A DNA stretch of 64,000 nt from Variovorax paradoxus (lineage in GTDB: Bacteria; Pseudomonadota; Gammaproteobacteria; Burkholderiales; Burkholderiaceae_C), in assembly GCF_009498455.1 (NCBI RefSeq), contig NZ_CP045644.1:5149001-5213000 (forward strand). The letters are read 5' to 3'. Shown piece after piece: positions 54,036 through 64,000 of the stretch. The position numbers and the translations under genes are program-made. Under the pieces are notes generated by a model. It was not told where the DNA came from. It saw only the letters and a list, made by a program, of their open reading frames with translations, and did no database searches. The number at the start of each line of letters is the position of its first letter. Position 1 is the stretch's first letter.

Positions 54036-55868
54036 ATGCGAGGTTGGCTGCTCTGGATGTTGGCGCTCCTGGCGCTGCCCTCGTGGGCAGCGCACGGACT
54101 GGGCATGGGTTACGAACCCAAGTACCCGGCGTCGTTCACGCATTTCGACTACGTGAATCCCAACGCGCCGAAGGGCGGCGACCTCACGTTGTCGGCCGCC
54201 GGCGGCTTCGACAAGCTCAACCCCTTCACCTTGCGCGGCGTGCCCCCGGTGGGCATGGGCTACAGCGCCAACGGCTTCGTGTTCTCGGAGTACGGCCTGC
54301 TCTTCGACTCGCTGACCACGCCGAGCGAGGACGAGCCTTTCTCGCAGTACGGCCTGCTGGCCGAAGACATCCAGCTGGCGCCCGACCGCCTCAGCGTCAC
54401 GTTCCGGCTGAATCCCAAGGCGCGGTTTTCCGACGGCTCGCCGGTGCTCGCGAAAGACGTGAAGTACTCCTTCGACACCCTGCGCAGCAAGGCGGCCGGG
54501 CCGACCTTCCGCTCGTATTGGGCCGACATCAAGGAGGCCGTGGTGACAGGCGAGCGCACCATCCGCTTCGACTTCGTGCGCCAGAACGCCGAACTGCACA
54601 TGATCATCGGCGGACTGCCGGTGTTCTCCAGCGCCTGGGGCAAGGGCAAGCCCTTCGACCAGATCGTGACCGAGCCGCCGATCGCGAGCGGGCCTTACGC
54701 GGTGGACAAGGTCGACTACGGCAAGTTCATCTCGTACCGCCGGCGCCCGGACTACTGGGCCGCCAACCTGCCGGTGCGCAAGGGGATGTTCAACTACGAC
54801 ACGGTGTCGTACCAGTACTTCAAGGACTCGCTCGGCGAGGAAGAATCGCTCAAGGCCGGCGCGCTCGACGCGATGGAGGAGCGCTCGATCATCGCGTGGG
54901 TGCGTCGCTACAAGGGACGCCGCTTCGACTCCGGCGAGCTGGTCAAGGAAGAGATCGATCACCGCCGCTTCACTGGCATGCAGGGCCTGGCGCCCAACCT
55001 GCGGCAGCCCCGCTTCGCCGATATGCGTGTGCGCAGGGCGCTGGCGCTGGCCTTCGATTTCGACTGGCTCAACGCCCACCTGTTCTACGGACGCCGCGGG
55101 CGCACGCAGAGCTACTTCCAGAACAGCAACGACCTCATGGCCCAGCCCACGGTCAGCCCCGAGGAGCAGGCGCTGATCGACAAGCTCAAGACCAAACAGC
55201 GCTACATCGACAACACCCAGGGCGAACTGCCGCGTCCCGACAGCAGCGGCGACACCGCCGATGGCCTGCGGCGCAACCTCGTGAAGGCGCAAGAACTGCT
55301 GAAGGAGGCCGGCTGGACCTACCGCGACGGCGCGCTGCGCGACAAGGCCGGCACGCCGTTCGTGATCACCATCGACATTGCCGACCGCAGCTCCAACGTG
55401 GTGCTGGCGCCGTATGCGCGCAACCTCGGCAAGCTGGGCATCCGGCTGGAGTACCGCCTGCGCGATCCGAGCCTTTTGAAAAAGAAGCTGGATGACTTCG
55501 ACTTCGACATGGCCATCAGCCTCGTGGGCGGCTCATCGAGCCCCGGCAACGAGCTGTACGACGACTTCGGCTCGAAATCGGCGAGCGAGAAGGGCAGCCA
55601 GAATCTGAGCGGCATCAGCGATCCGGTGGTCGACGAGATCGTCGAGGTGATCGTCAACAGCCATGACCGCGCCTCGCTCGCAGCGGCCGCGCGGCTGCTG
55701 GACCGCTACCTGCTCCACCAGCACTACGTGACCCCGATGTACTACGGCAAGCAGTATTTCATTGCCCACAAGCGCAAGCTGCGCCGACCGGACGCGCCCC
55801 TGCCGCAGCGCCTGCTGGCAGGCTCGGCGATGCTGACGATGTGGTGGATCGACCCGAGCGCCAAGTAA
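54036..55868 (+). CDS. yejA: peptide ABC transporter substrate-binding protein, YejA type
   Basis: A 610-residue family 5 solute-binding protein: signal peptide [17 protein letters not shown], then [20 protein letters not shown] typical of Yej[21 protein letters not shown] and the [17 protein letters not shown] ligand-binding region. It binds oligopeptides (E. coli YejA serves microcin C and dipeptides). First gene of yejABEF; the permease follows 10 bp later. I use the MRGWLLW start; an earlier ATG at 53997 falls in the fabI start. Confidence 0.9.
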   Translation: MRGWLLWMLALLALPSWAAHGLGMGYEPKYPASFTHFDYVNPNAPKGGDLTLSAAGGFDKLNPFTLRGVPPVGMGYSANGFVFSEYGLLFDSLTTPSEDEPFSQYGLLAEDIQLAPDRLSVTFRLNPKARFSDGSPVLAKDVKYSFDTLRSKAAGPTFRSYWADIKEAVVTGERTIRFDFVRQNAELHMIIGGLPVFSSAWGKGKPFDQIVTEPPIASGPYAVDKVDYGKFISYRRRPDYWAANLPVRKGMFNYDTVSYQYFKDSLGEEESLKAGALDAMEERSIIAWVRRYKGRRFDSGELVKEEIDHRRFTGMQGLAPNLRQPRFADMRVRRALALAFDFDWLNAHLFYGRRGRTQSYFQNSNDLMAQPTVSPEEQALIDKLKTKQRYIDNTQGELPRPDSSGDTADGLRRNLVKAQELLKEAGWTYRDGALRDKAGTPFVITIDIADRSSNVVLAPYARNLGKLGIRLEYRLRDPSLLKKKLDDFDFDMAISLVGGSSSPGNELYDDFGSKSASEKGSQNLSGISDPVVDEIVEVIVNSHDRASLAAAARLLDRYLLHQHYVTPMYYGKQYFIAHKRKLRRPDAPLPQRLLAGSAMLTMWWIDPSAK

Positions 55869-55878
55869 AAGAACACCC

Positions 55879-56892
55879 ATGGCCGCCTACCTGATCCGAC
55901 GCCTCCTGCTGATCGTTCCCACGCTGTTCGGCGTGCTGTTGCTCAACTTCGCCATCGTGCAGTTCGTGCCGGGCGGTCCGGCCGAGCAACTGCTTTCGCA
56001 ACTCACCAACAAAGAGAACCGCATCTCCGGCGGCCCCACCGGCCGCACGCTCGACGCCAAGCAGGTGGCCGAGATCAAGGCGCTCTACGGCTTCGACAAG
56101 CCGGCCCCCGAGCGCTTCTGGCAGATGCTCAAGCAGTTCGCGCGCTTCGACCTGGGCAAGAGCTTCTTCCAGAGCAAGGACGTGTGGCAGCTCATCAAGG
56201 AGAAGCTGCCGGTGTCGATCAGCCTGGGGCTGTGGACCTTCTTCATCAGCTACCTCATCGCGGTGCCGCTGGGGGTGGCCAAGGCGGTGCGCGCGGGCTC
56301 GCGCTTCGACTTCTTCACGACGCTGCTGGTGCTCGTCGGCTACGCCATTCCGGGCTTTGTGCTGGGCGTGGCGCTGCTGGTGATTTTCGGCGGTCAGCTG
56401 CAGTGGTTTCCGCTGCGGGGGCTGACCTCGCCGAACTGGGAGTCTTTGAGCTGGGGCGCCCGCATTGTCGATTACCTGTGGCACATCACCTTGCCGGTGA
56501 CGGCCATGGTGCTGGGCAGCTTCGCGATCACCGCGATGCTCACCAAGAACTCCTTCCTCGAGGAGATCCGCAAGCAGTACGTGCTGACGGCGCGCGCCAA
56601 GGGGCTGGCCGAGCGGCAGGTGCTGTGGAAGCACGTGTTCCGCAACGCGCTGATCCCGATCATCACGGGCTTTCCGACGGCGTTCATCGGCGCCTTCTTC
56701 TCGGGCGCGCTGCTCATCGAGACGCTGTTCTCGCTCGACGGCATGGGCCTGCTCAGCTACGAGAGCGTGCTGCGGCGCGACTACCCGGTGTTTCTGGGCA
56801 CGCTTTACTTGTTCACGCTGATCGGGCTGGTGACCAAGCTCATTTCCGATCTTTGCTACGTCTGGGTCGATCCGAGGGTGAAGTTTGACTGA
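55879..56892 (+). CDS. yejB: peptide ABC transporter permease, YejB type
   Basis: A 337-residue inner-membrane permease with six helices. The N-terminal VPTLFGVLLLNFAIVQFVPG and the EAA-loop LTARAKGLAERQVLWKHVFR with conserved alanine/glycine that touches the ATPase are visible. The long YejB insert (residues 45-85) is present. It forms the channel with YejE. Begins 10 bp after yejA; the next gene overlaps by 8 bp. Confidence 0.95.
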   Translation: MAAYLIRRLLLIVPTLFGVLLLNFAIVQFVPGGPAEQLLSQLTNKENRISGGPTGRTLDAKQVAEIKALYGFDKPAPERFWQMLKQFARFDLGKSFFQSKDVWQLIKEKLPVSISLGLWTFFISYLIAVPLGVAKAVRAGSRFDFFTTLLVLVGYAIPGFVLGVALLVIFGGQLQWFPLRGLTSPNWESLSWGARIVDYLWHITLPVTAMVLGSFAITAMLTKNSFLEEIRKQYVLTARAKGLAERQVLWKHVFRNALIPIITGFPTAFIGAFFSGALLIETLFSLDGMGLLSYESVLRRDYPVFLGTLYLFTLIGLVTKLISDLCYVWVDPRVKFD

Positions 56893-57928
56893 AGCCGCCG
56901 CCGTGTCCGTGAGCCCCGGGCGCCGTGCCTGGCGCCGTTTTCGCCGCAACCCGCTGGGGTTCTGGAGCCTCGTCGTCTTCTCGACGCTGGTGGTGCTGAG
57001 CCTGTTCGCCGACGTGCTCTCCACCGACAGGCCGCTGGTGGTGCGCTATGAAGGCCAGACCTATTTCCCTGTGCTGCGCGACTATTCCGAGAAGACCTTC
57101 GGCGGCGACTTCGAAACGCCCGCCGACTACCTCGACCCCTTCATCGAGCAGCGCATCACCCAGGGCGACAACTGGGCGCTGTATGCGCCCAATCGCTACG
57201 GCCCGGCCACGCTCAACTACTTCTCGAAGCCACCGAACCCGGCTGCGCCCTCGCATGAGAACCTGCTCGGCACCGACGAGCGCGGGCGCGACCTGCTGGC
57301 CCAGCTGATCTACGGCTTTCGCGTGAGCGTGCTGTTCGCGCTGGCGCTCACGGTGGTCGGCGTGGTGCTGGGCATCGCGACCGGTGCCGTGCAGGGCTTC
57401 TTCGGCGGCAAGATCGACCTGACCTTCCAGCGCCTCATCGAGATCTGGAGCGCGATGCCCGAGCTGTACCTGCTGATCATCTTCAGCGCGATCTTCACGC
57501 CCAGCGTGTCGCTGCTCTTGATCTTGCTGAGCCTGTTCGGCTGGATGGGACTGTCGGACTACGTGCGCGCCGAGTTCCTGCGCAATCGCCAGATGGATTA
57601 CGTGCGCGCCGCACGGGCGCTCGGCGTGGGCAACCTGCAGATCATGTGGCGCCACATCCTGCCCAACAGCATGGTGCCGGTCGTCACCTTCCTGCCGTTC
57701 CGCATGAGCGCGGCCATCCTCGCGCTGACCTCGCTCGACTTCCTCGGGCTCGGCGTTCCGCCCGGCACGCCGTCGCTCGGCGAACTGCTGAGCCAGGGCA
57801 AGGGGAACATCGACGCTTGGTGGATTTCGCTGTCCACCTTCTGCGTGCTGGTCGTCACGCTGATGCTGCTGACCTTCATGGGCGACGCGCTGCGCGATGC
57901 GCTCGACCCGCGGAAGGCCGACAAATGA
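56885..57928 (+). CDS. yejE: peptide ABC transporter permease, YejE type
   Basis: A 347-residue permease: N-terminal [20 protein letters not shown], a periplasmic domain (40-140) with [20 protein letters not shown], then the TM core with [20 protein letters not shown] and the EAA-loop [20 protein letters not shown]. It starts at a TTG inside yejB (GAGGG as ribosome site) or at a GTG six codons later. The yejF ATG overlaps its stop (ATGA). Confidence 0.93.
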   Translation: MTEAAAVSVSPGRRAWRRFRRNPLGFWSLVVFSTLVVLSLFADVLSTDRPLVVRYEGQTYFPVLRDYSEKTFGGDFETPADYLDPFIEQRITQGDNWALYAPNRYGPATLNYFSKPPNPAAPSHENLLGTDERGRDLLAQLIYGFRVSVLFALALTVVGVVLGIATGAVQGFFGGKIDLTFQRLIEIWSAMPELYLLIIFSAIFTPSVSLLLILLSLFGWMGLSDYVRAEFLRNRQMDYVRAARALGVGNLQIMWRHILPNSMVPVVTFLPFRMSAAILALTSLDFLGLGVPPGTPSLGELLSQGKGNIDAWWISLSTFCVLVVTLMLLTFMGDALRDALDPRKADK

Positions 57929-59565
57929 CGACGATGCGCGACACGAACAACAAACCCCTGCTCGACGTGAAGGGACTGAGCGTCTCGTTCGGCGGCAAGC
58001 CGGTGGTGCACAGCATCGACCTGCAGATCGCGGCGGGCGAAAAGCTCGCGCTGGTCGGCGAGTCGGGCTCGGGCAAGACCGTCACGGCACTCTCGCTGCT
58101 GCGGTTGGTGCAGAACGCCGATCTCGCCGGCGTGGCGACCCTGTCGGGTTCGCAAGACCAGCACGGTGCGCGCGACCTGCTGTCGATTCCGGAGCGCGAA
58201 CTGCGCGGCATCCGCGGCAAGGAGATCGCGATGATCTTCCAGGAGCCGATGACCGCGCTCAATGCGCTGTACACCGTGGGCGATCAGATCGCCGAGGTGC
58301 TCGAACTGCACGAAGGGCTGTCGGCCCGCGCCGCGCAAGAGGCGGCCGTGCAGCTGCTGGCCGACACCGGCATTCCCGAACCGGCGCGGCGGGCGAGGGC
58401 GTTCCCGCACCAGCTCTCGGGCGGGCAGCGCCAGCGCGCCATGATCGCGATGGCGCTGGCCTGCAAGCCGCGCCTGCTGCTGGCCGACGAGCCGACCACG
58501 GCGCTCGACGTCACGGTGCGCGCGCAGATCCTCGAACTGCTGGCCGACCTGCAGCGCAAATACGGCATGGCCGTGCTGCTCATCACCCACGACCTGAATT
58601 TGGTGCGCCGTTTCGCCGATCGCGTGGCGGTGATGGAGCGCGGCCACATCGTCGAGCACGGCCCGGTCGATACGGTGTTCGAGGCGCCGCAACACGCGTA
58701 CACCCGCAAGCTGATCGACAGCCATCCATCGCGCGACGTGGCCGAAGCCGCCGTTGACGGCGCAGCGCCGCCGGTGCTCGAAGCGCGGGCGCTGCGCGTG
58801 AGCTATCCGGTGTCGCGCCCCGGTTTTGCGGGCTGGTTCCGCAAGGGCGAGTTCGTCGCCGTGCAGGGCGCTGATTTCCGGATTGCGCCGGGCGAGACGC
58901 TGGGCGTGGTCGGCGAATCGGGCTCGGGCAAGTCGACGCTGGCGCTGGCCGCGTTGGGCCTGCTCAAGCACCAGGGCGAGCTGCAGGTGACGGGGAAGGG
59001 CTGGGCGGTGGACCGCGCCTCCGACCTCGCGCTGCGCCGCACGATGCAGGTGGTGTTCCAGGACCCGTTCTCGTCGCTCTCGCCGCGCATGACGGTGGAG
59101 CAGATCGTGGGCGAGGGGCTGCGCGTGCATGCGCCCGAGCTCGACACCGCCGCCCGCAGGGCGCGCGCGCTCGCGGCGCTGGCCGATGTGGGTTTGAGCG
59201 AGGCGCAGTTTCCCGCGCTGCTCGACCGCTATCCGCACGAGTTCTCGGGCGGGCAGCGCCAGCGGCTGGCGATCGCCCGGGCGCTCATCGTCGATCCGCG
59301 GTTGCTGGTGCTCGACGAGCCCACGAGCGCACTCGACGTGACCATCCAAAAGCAGGTGCTCGGCCTGCTGCAGCGGCTGCAGCGCGAACGAGGGCTGAGC
59401 TACCTGCTGATCACGCACGACGTCGAGGTGATCCGCGCGATGGCGCACCAGGTGATCGTGATGAAGGACGGCGCGATCCTCGAATCCGGACCGGCCCTGC
59501 GCGTCCTCGACGCCCCCGAGCATCCCTACACGCAAAAGCTGGTGGCCGCGGCGCTGCTGGAATAA
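57925..59565 (+). CDS. yejF: peptide ABC transporter dual ATPase, YejF type
   Basis: A 546-residue fusion of two OppD/OppF-like ATPases. Cassette 1: Walker [11 protein letters not shown], signature [10 protein letters not shown], Walker [15 protein letters not shown]. Cassette 2: [36 protein letters not shown]. The linker (about 255-285) is the oligopeptide C-terminal segment. It drives import by YejABE. Last gene of yejABEF; a MFS gene follows 20 bp later on the same strand. Confidence 0.95.
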   Translation: MTTMRDTNNKPLLDVKGLSVSFGGKPVVHSIDLQIAAGEKLALVGESGSGKTVTALSLLRLVQNADLAGVATLSGSQDQHGARDLLSIPERELRGIRGKEIAMIFQEPMTALNALYTVGDQIAEVLELHEGLSARAAQEAAVQLLADTGIPEPARRARAFPHQLSGGQRQRAMIAMALACKPRLLLADEPTTALDVTVRAQILELLADLQRKYGMAVLLITHDLNLVRRFADRVAVMERGHIVEHGPVDTVFEAPQHAYTRKLIDSHPSRDVAEAAVDGAAPPVLEARALRVSYPVSRPGFAGWFRKGEFVAVQGADFRIAPGETLGVVGESGSGKSTLALAALGLLKHQGELQVTGKGWAVDRASDLALRRTMQVVFQDPFSSLSPRMTVEQIVGEGLRVHAPELDTAARRARALAALADVGLSEAQFPALLDRYPHEFSGGQRQRLAIARALIVDPRLLVLDEPTSALDVTIQKQVLGLLQRLQRERGLSYLLITHDVEVIRAMAHQVIVMKDGAILESGPALRVLDAPEHPYTQKLVAAALLE

Positions 59566-59585
59566 AAACACGGAGATCGCACGCA

Positions 59586-60791
59586 ATGTCGGGAATCGGA
59601 CACGGCCGGCGCGGCGCCTGGCGCGCGGCGCTGGCCTGCATGGTCACGCTGGCAGTGGCCATGGGCCTGGGGCGCTTTGCCTTCACGCCCATGCTGCCCA
59701 TCATGCTGAGCGAGGGAAAACTCGAGCTGGCCGGCGGTGGGCTATTGGCCTCTCTGAATTACCTGGGCTATTTCTTCGGTGCGGTCAGTTGCGCGGCCAT
59801 CGGCATCAAGGCGTCGAGCATGGTGCGCGGCGGCCTGCTGGCCACGGCGGCGCTGCTGGTGGGCATGGGGCTGCTGCACAGCTTCATCGGATGGGGCGTG
59901 CTGCGCGCAGCGGCCGGGGTGATGAGCGCCTGGGTCTTCGTGTTCGCTTCGGGCTGGGGGCTGCGCCGGCTGGCTGAGACGAATTCGCCCATGCTGGCCG
60001 GTGTGATCTACACCGGCCCGGGCATCGGGATCGCCATGACGGGCTTGCTTGGCGGGGCGCTGGGCCGCTGGGGGTCGGAGGCGGGCTGGATTGGCCTCGG
60101 TCTGTTGGCCGTGGTGCTGATTGCCGTGATCTGGCGGGTGTTCGACGATGGCGAGCGGGTGGCAACGGCGACCGGCGGGGCGGCTGCCGTCCCGGTCGCG
60201 GCCGCTGGCGCCGCCGGATCGGCCTTGGCGCGCAGCGATGCGATCTGGCTGGTCGCTCTCTATGGACTGGCAGGCTTTGGTTACATCATTACTGCCACCT
60301 TTCTGCCAGTGATCGCCCGGCAGGCATTGCCCGGATCGCCGTGGCCGGATTTCTTCTGGCCGTTGTTCGGGGCAGCCATCATTCCGGGTGCATTGATCGG
60401 CGCCCGCGCCCCGGTGCATTGGGACAACAGGTTGCTGCTGGCCGCCGCCTATGCGTTGCAGGCGCTCGGCGTCGTGTTTTCGGTGGTCTGGCCGACCATT
60501 GCAGGTTTTGCAGTGGGTAGCCTGTTGCTCGGCATGCCTTTCACCGCCATCACACTTTTCGCCATGCGGGAGGCGCGCCGGCTGCGCGGCAATGCCGCAG
60601 CGGGGCTGATCGGCTATGCCACGGCGTCCTACGGGGTGGGGCAGATCATAGGGCCGCTGTTTGCGGCGCCACTGGCCCAGCGCACCGGCTCTTTCGAGCT
60701 GCCTTTGCTGGTGGCTGCCGCCGCATTGGCGCTGGGTGCGGTGCTGTTTGCCGTGGTCTGGTCGAAATACAGGCGCCCGTTGGCCGTTTGA
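59586..60791 (+). CDS. YbfB/YjiJ-family MFS transporter
   Basis: A 401-residue protein with about 12 hydrophobic helices. The family opening MVTLAVAMGLGRFAFTPMLP and LNYLGYFFGAVSCAA, followed by GWGLRRLAETNSPMLAGVIY and YTGPGIGIAM in TM5, are typical of the YbfB/YjiJ group of the major facilitator superfamily. The substrate is unknown. Close behind yejF (20 bp), possibly read through from it. Confidence 0.9.
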   Translation: MSGIGHGRRGAWRAALACMVTLAVAMGLGRFAFTPMLPIMLSEGKLELAGGGLLASLNYLGYFFGAVSCAAIGIKASSMVRGGLLATAALLVGMGLLHSFIGWGVLRAAAGVMSAWVFVFASGWGLRRLAETNSPMLAGVIYTGPGIGIAMTGLLGGALGRWGSEAGWIGLGLLAVVLIAVIWRVFDDGERVATATGGAAAVPVAAAGAAGSALARSDAIWLVALYGLAGFGYIITATFLPVIARQALPGSPWPDFFWPLFGAAIIPGALIGARAPVHWDNRLLLAAAYALQALGVVFSVVWPTIAGFAVGSLLLGMPFTAITLFAMREARRLRGNAAAGLIGYATASYGVGQIIGPLFAAPLAQRTGSFELPLLVAAAALALGAVLFAVVWSKYRRPLAV

Positions 60792-60804
60792 ATAGCGGAT
60801 GCCC

Positions 60805-60833
60805 TTCATTTATGCACGCGAATAGCATATAAT
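60805..60833 (+). promoter_or_regulatory. sigma-70 type promoter of the rimP-nusA-infB operon
   Basis: TATAAT (60828-60833) with a 17-bp spacer from the weak -35 TTCATT (60805-60810). Transcription would start near 60840, just before a terminator hairpin in the leader. Confidence 0.6.
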
Positions 60834-60850
60834 TCGAGGCTCACGACCAA

Positions 60851-60880
60851 ACGGGCGGGTACCAACCGCCCGTTTTTTTT
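60851..60880 (+). terminator. intrinsic terminator within the rimP operon leader
   Basis: ACGGGCGG-GTACCAA-CCGCCCGT followed by eight T. It lies only about 12-40 nt after the predicted start of transcription and 100 nt before rimP. It may end the MFS transcript, or act as an attenuator for the rimP-nusA-infB messenger. Confidence 0.75.
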
Positions 60881-60979
60881 GGTCTATGCATTCTCAAGCA
60901 GCAATTATTTGGCGTCGTGGCATCCGTGGTGGGCGGGTGCTGCGGCTTGGGCATTGATTCAGAAGGCGCTTTCAAACAC

Positions 60980-61609
60980 GTGGCATTGCAGCAAACAGTA
61001 GAACAAACCGTGGCCGGTCTCGGCTACGACCTGGTCGAGGTCGAGCGCTCGGCCGGTGGATTGCTGCGCGTGACGATTGATTTGCCCTGGACGCCCCCCA
61101 CCTCGGAAGCTGTGGCGGCCGGCACGCCCGAGCCCTTCGTGACGGTGGAAGACTGCGAAAAGGTGACGCGCCAGCTGCAATTCGCGCTGGAAGTCGATGC
61201 GGTCGATTACAAGCGGCTCGAGGTCTCCTCGCCCGGTATCGACCGACCCTTGCGCAATGAACAGGATTTCGAGCGATTCGTGGGTGCGGTGATCGACGTC
61301 ACCCTCAAGGCGCCCATGGGCGCTGCCGCGGCGGGCCAGGTGTCGGCCACGCGCAAGAAGTTTCGCGGCACGCTGGAGCGTGCGGAGAGCGGTTCGGGCT
61401 GGCAGGTCGTCTGGAGCGACGAGGCCAAGGTCAAGCCCGGTCAAAAAGTGAGCAAGAAGCGCGCGCCTGCACCGTTGCATGCGCTGGGCTTCGTATTGGA
61501 CGAGCTGCGTGATGCGCGGCTCGCGCCGATTGTGGATTTCAAGGGCCGCAAGGCCAAAACCCAACCGGGTTTTTCGGATATTGACGACGGAACGAGTGTT
61601 CCGGACTGA
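60980..61609 (+). CDS. rimP: ribosome maturation factor RimP
   Basis: A 209-residue Rim[44 protein letters not shown] and the core [20 protein letters not shown] are the family signature. It helps assemble the 30S subunit. It is longer than E. coli RimP (150) because of an insertion near residues 115-135 and a C-terminal extension. I use the GTG (VALQQTVEQ); the frame is open upstream with unrelated residues. nusA follows 17 bp later. Confidence 0.93.
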   Translation: MALQQTVEQTVAGLGYDLVEVERSAGGLLRVTIDLPWTPPTSEAVAAGTPEPFVTVEDCEKVTRQLQFALEVDAVDYKRLEVSSPGIDRPLRNEQDFERFVGAVIDVTLKAPMGAAAAGQVSATRKKFRGTLERAESGSGWQVVWSDEAKVKPGQKVSKKRAPAPLHALGFVLDELRDARLAPIVDFKGRKAKTQPGFSDIDDGTSVPD

Positions 61610-61626
61610 ACAAGAGGAGTGGTGGC

Positions 61627-63111
61627 ATGAATCGCGAAATGTTGATGTTGGTGGATGCGATCTCGCGCGAGAAGAACGTCGAGCGCGACGTGGTCTTCGG
61701 CGCGGTCGAATCCGCACTGGCGCAAGCCACCAAGAAGCTCCATCAGGGTGATGTGGATATCCGCGTGGCAGTCGATCGCGACAGCGGCGACTACGAAACT
61801 TTCCGTCGTTGGCACGTCGTTCCCGACGAAGCCGGCCTGCAGCTGCCCGACCAGGAGATCCTGCTCTTCGAGGCCAAGGAAGAGATGTCCGATATCGAAG
61901 TCGGCGAGTACATCGAGGAAGCGGTGGACTCGGTGCCGATCGGCCGCATCGGCGCCATGGCTGCCAAGCAGGTGATCCTGCAGAAGATTCGCGACGCCGA
62001 GCGCGAGATGCTGCTCAACGACTTCATGTCGCGCGGCGACAAGATCTTCGTGGGCACCGTCAAGCGCCTGGACAAGGGCGACATCATCGTGGAAGCCGGG
62101 CGCGTCGAAGGCCGCCTGCGCCGCAGCGAGATGATCGCCAAGGAAAACCTGCGCAATGGCGACCGCGTGCGGGCCATGATCATGGAGGTCGACCTGACGC
62201 TGCGCGGCGCGCCGATCATCCTGTCGCGCTCGGCCCCCGAGTTCATGATCGAGCTGTTCCGCCAGGAAGTGCCCGAGATCGAGCAAGGCCTGCTCGAAAT
62301 CAAGAGCTGCGCCCGCGACCCCGGTTCGCGCGCCAAGATCGCCGTGCTCTCGCATGACAAGCGTGTCGACCCGATCGGCACCTGCGTCGGCGTGCGCGGC
62401 ACCCGCGTCAACGCCGTCACGAACGAACTCGCCGGCGAGCGCGTGGACATCGTGCTGTGGAGCGAAGACCCGGCCCAGTTCGTGATCGGCGCCCTGGCAC
62501 CCGCAAACGTCTCGTCGATCGTGGTCGACGAAGAAAAGCACGCCATGGACGTGGTGGTCGACGAGGAAAACCTCGCCATCGCCATCGGCCGCGGCGGCCA
62601 GAACGTGCGCCTGGCTTCCGACCTCACCGGTTGGAAGATCAACATCATGGACGCGAACGAGTCGGCCCAGAAGCAGGCCGTCGAGACCGATGCCAGCCGC
62701 AAGCTCTTCATGGAAAAGCTCGATGTCGACGAGGAAATCGCCGACATCCTGATTTCGGAAGGTTTCAACAGCCTCGAAGAAGTGGCCTACGTGCCGATTT
62801 CCGAGATGCTTGAGATCGAGGCCTTCGACGAAGACACCATCAATGAGCTGCGCGCCCGTGCAAAGGATGCGCTGCTGACCATGGAAATCGCCAAGGAAGA
62901 AGGTGTCGAGACCGTTTCGCAGAACCTGCGCGACCTCGAAGGCCTCAATCCCGACCTGATTCCGCAGCTGGCTGAAGCGGGTGTGAACACCCGTGACGAC
63001 CTGGCCGACCTCGCGGTCGATGAACTCACCGAAATCACCGGCCTGAGCGCCGATGACGCCAAAGCCCTCATCTTGAAAGCCCGCGAACATTGGTTCGCCG
63101 GCCAAGAGTGA
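61627..63111 (+). CDS. nusA: transcription termination/antitermination protein NusA
   Basis: A 494-residue NusA: N-terminal RNA-polymerase-binding domain ([20 protein letters not shown]), S1 domain (120-200), two KH domains ([38 protein letters not shown]), and two C-terminal acidic repeats (360-494; [12 protein letters not shown] end). It controls pausing and termination. GAGGAG precedes the ATG. Confidence 0.97.
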   Translation: MNREMLMLVDAISREKNVERDVVFGAVESALAQATKKLHQGDVDIRVAVDRDSGDYETFRRWHVVPDEAGLQLPDQEILLFEAKEEMSDIEVGEYIEEAVDSVPIGRIGAMAAKQVILQKIRDAEREMLLNDFMSRGDKIFVGTVKRLDKGDIIVEAGRVEGRLRRSEMIAKENLRNGDRVRAMIMEVDLTLRGAPIILSRSAPEFMIELFRQEVPEIEQGLLEIKSCARDPGSRAKIAVLSHDKRVDPIGTCVGVRGTRVNAVTNELAGERVDIVLWSEDPAQFVIGALAPANVSSIVVDEEKHAMDVVVDEENLAIAIGRGGQNVRLASDLTGWKINIMDANESAQKQAVETDASRKLFMEKLDVDEEIADILISEGFNSLEEVAYVPISEMLEIEAFDEDTINELRARAKDALLTMEIAKEEGVETVSQNLRDLEGLNPDLIPQLAEAGVNTRDDLADLAVDELTEITGLSADDAKALILKAREHWFAGQE

Positions 63112-63134
63112 CGGTATGGAGGCACGAAAGCAAT

Positions 63135-64000
63135 ATGTCCAGTACCACTGTCGCCGAGTTCGCGAACGAGCTCAAGAAGACTCCCGAAACCTTGCTTGAC
63201 CAGCTCAAGAGCGCAGGCGTGCCCAAAGCGGCCGCCACCGATGCACTCACGGAGGCCGACAAGCAGCGCTTGCTCGGTTTCCTGAAGGCCAGCCACGGCA
63301 CGGCCGAGCCGGAGCGCAAGAAGATCACGCTGACCAAGAAGTCGACCAGCGAGATCAAGCAGGCCGATGCCACCGGCCGCGCCCGCACCATCCAGGTCGA
63401 GGTGCGCAAGAAGCGCACCTTCATCCAGCGTGATGAGGGTCACCCGGCCACGGCCGAGAGCTCGCAGCAGCAGGCGGCCGAAACGTCGGCGGCACCGAGC
63501 GCACCTCAGATCGACGAAGCCGAACTGGCCCGTCGCGAGGAAGACGCACGCCGCCAGGCCGAGCTGATCCGCCGCCAGGAAGAAGAGCTGGCCGAGAAGC
63601 GTCGACAGCGCGAAGAAACCGAAGCCCGCGAACGCGAGCAGGCCGAGAAGGCCGAGCGCGCAGAGCAGGCCGAGCAGGAAGCTGCACGTCTCAACGCCGA
63701 GAAGAAGGCCGCTGAAGCCGCTGCTGCGTCCGCCAAGGAAGCTGCGAAGCAGCCGGTGGCTGCCCCCGCCGCGCCGGCCGCCGTTGCCGCCGCCGCCGCT
63801 GCCGCGGAAACCGCTGCCGCCGCTGAAAAGCAGGCTGCCGACACGAAGCTGGCCGCGCAAAACGCTGCGAACCAGGCCAAGGAAGACGCCAAGGCCAAGG
63901 CCGCTGCTGAATCGAAGGCCCGTGCCGACGAAGAGGCTGCCCGCGCCAAGGACCTCGACGAGCGTCGCCGCAAGGCCCTCGCCGAAGCCGAGGCCATCCG
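63135..64000 (+). CDS. infB: translation initiation factor IF-2 (3' truncated by the window)
   Basis: The first 288 residues of IF-2: the N-terminal domain ([40 protein letters not shown]) and the IF2-associated region ([40 protein letters not shown]), followed by a long alanine/glutamate/arginine/lysine-rich coiled linker ([39 protein letters not shown]). The GTPase domain lies beyond the edge. Third gene of the operon, 23 bp after nusA. Confidence 0.95.
   Translation, partial: MSSTTVAEFANELKKTPETLLDQLKSAGVPKAAATDALTEADKQRLLGFLKASHGTAEPERKKITLTKKSTSEIKQADATGRARTIQVEVRKKRTFIQRDEGHPATAESSQQQAAETSAAPSAPQIDEAELARREEDARRQAELIRRQEEELAEKRRQREETEAREREQAEKAERAEQAEQEAARLNAEKKAAEAAAASAKEAAKQPVAAPAAPAAVAAAAAAAETAAAAEKQAADTKLAAQNAANQAKEDAKAKAAAESKARADEEAARAKDLDERRRKALAEAEAI

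Overview
The window is a 64 kb piece of a GC-rich betaproteobacterial chromosome. The gene content (dapE-prmB, pilU, dapD-dapC, argA, hrpA, lptFG-pepA-holC, rimP-nusA-infB), the gene order and the protein styles fit the Comamonadaceae, most likely Variovorax or a close relative. That assignment is inferred from gene content, not from a 16S sequence. Most of the window is core genome. I see no rRNA, no CRISPR array and no intact insertion sequence.

Layout. 1-2.8 kb: the end of a carboxymuconolactone decarboxylase-like gene, a small orphan protein, a candidate small RNA on the minus strand, and a CI/Cro-like divergent pair (S24-type repressor and a small helix-turn-helix protein). 2.9-15.8 kb, nearly all on the minus strand: an ABC-F ATPase, prmB, lysine/diaminopimelate genes (dapE, dapD, dapC) with pilU among them, a DUF3829-type lipoprotein, a LysE exporter, argA, and an unusual soluble AAA+ ATPase fused to an FtsH-type (M41) zinc peptidase. 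16.2-28.2 kb: hrpA, small membrane proteins, an aminotransferase, a CysB-like regulator, a CbiX-type chelatase, lptG/lptF and, divergently, pepA-holC-hypothetical. 28.3-29.5 kb: a branched-chain amino acid binding lipoprotein.

29.6-47.1 kb is the accessory and most interesting part: a signalling island around a chaperone-usher fimbrial cluster. It holds a stand-alone receiver, a receiver plus degenerate EAL protein, two paralogous hybrid histidine kinases (one with its HPt domain thrown out of frame), two paralogous RcsB/BvgA-type response regulators, two near-duplicate major pilin genes, chaperone, usher and tip adhesin. The same 16-bp inverted repeat (ATAGGAC-N2-GTCCTAT type) lies upstream of both pilin genes and of one regulator gene, 69-70 bp before a similar -10 element in each case. 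This suggests an autoregulated, Rcs-like phosphorelay that switches on the pili.

47.2-64 kb returns to core genome: an SdiA-regulated-type protein, tRNA-Ser(GGA), an SPFH/NfeD pair, an arginine/lysine/ornithine decarboxylase, a periplasmic-type ATP-dependent DNA ligase, fabI, the yejABEF peptide importer, an MFS protein, and the rimP-nusA-infB transcription/translation operon. infB runs off the right edge.
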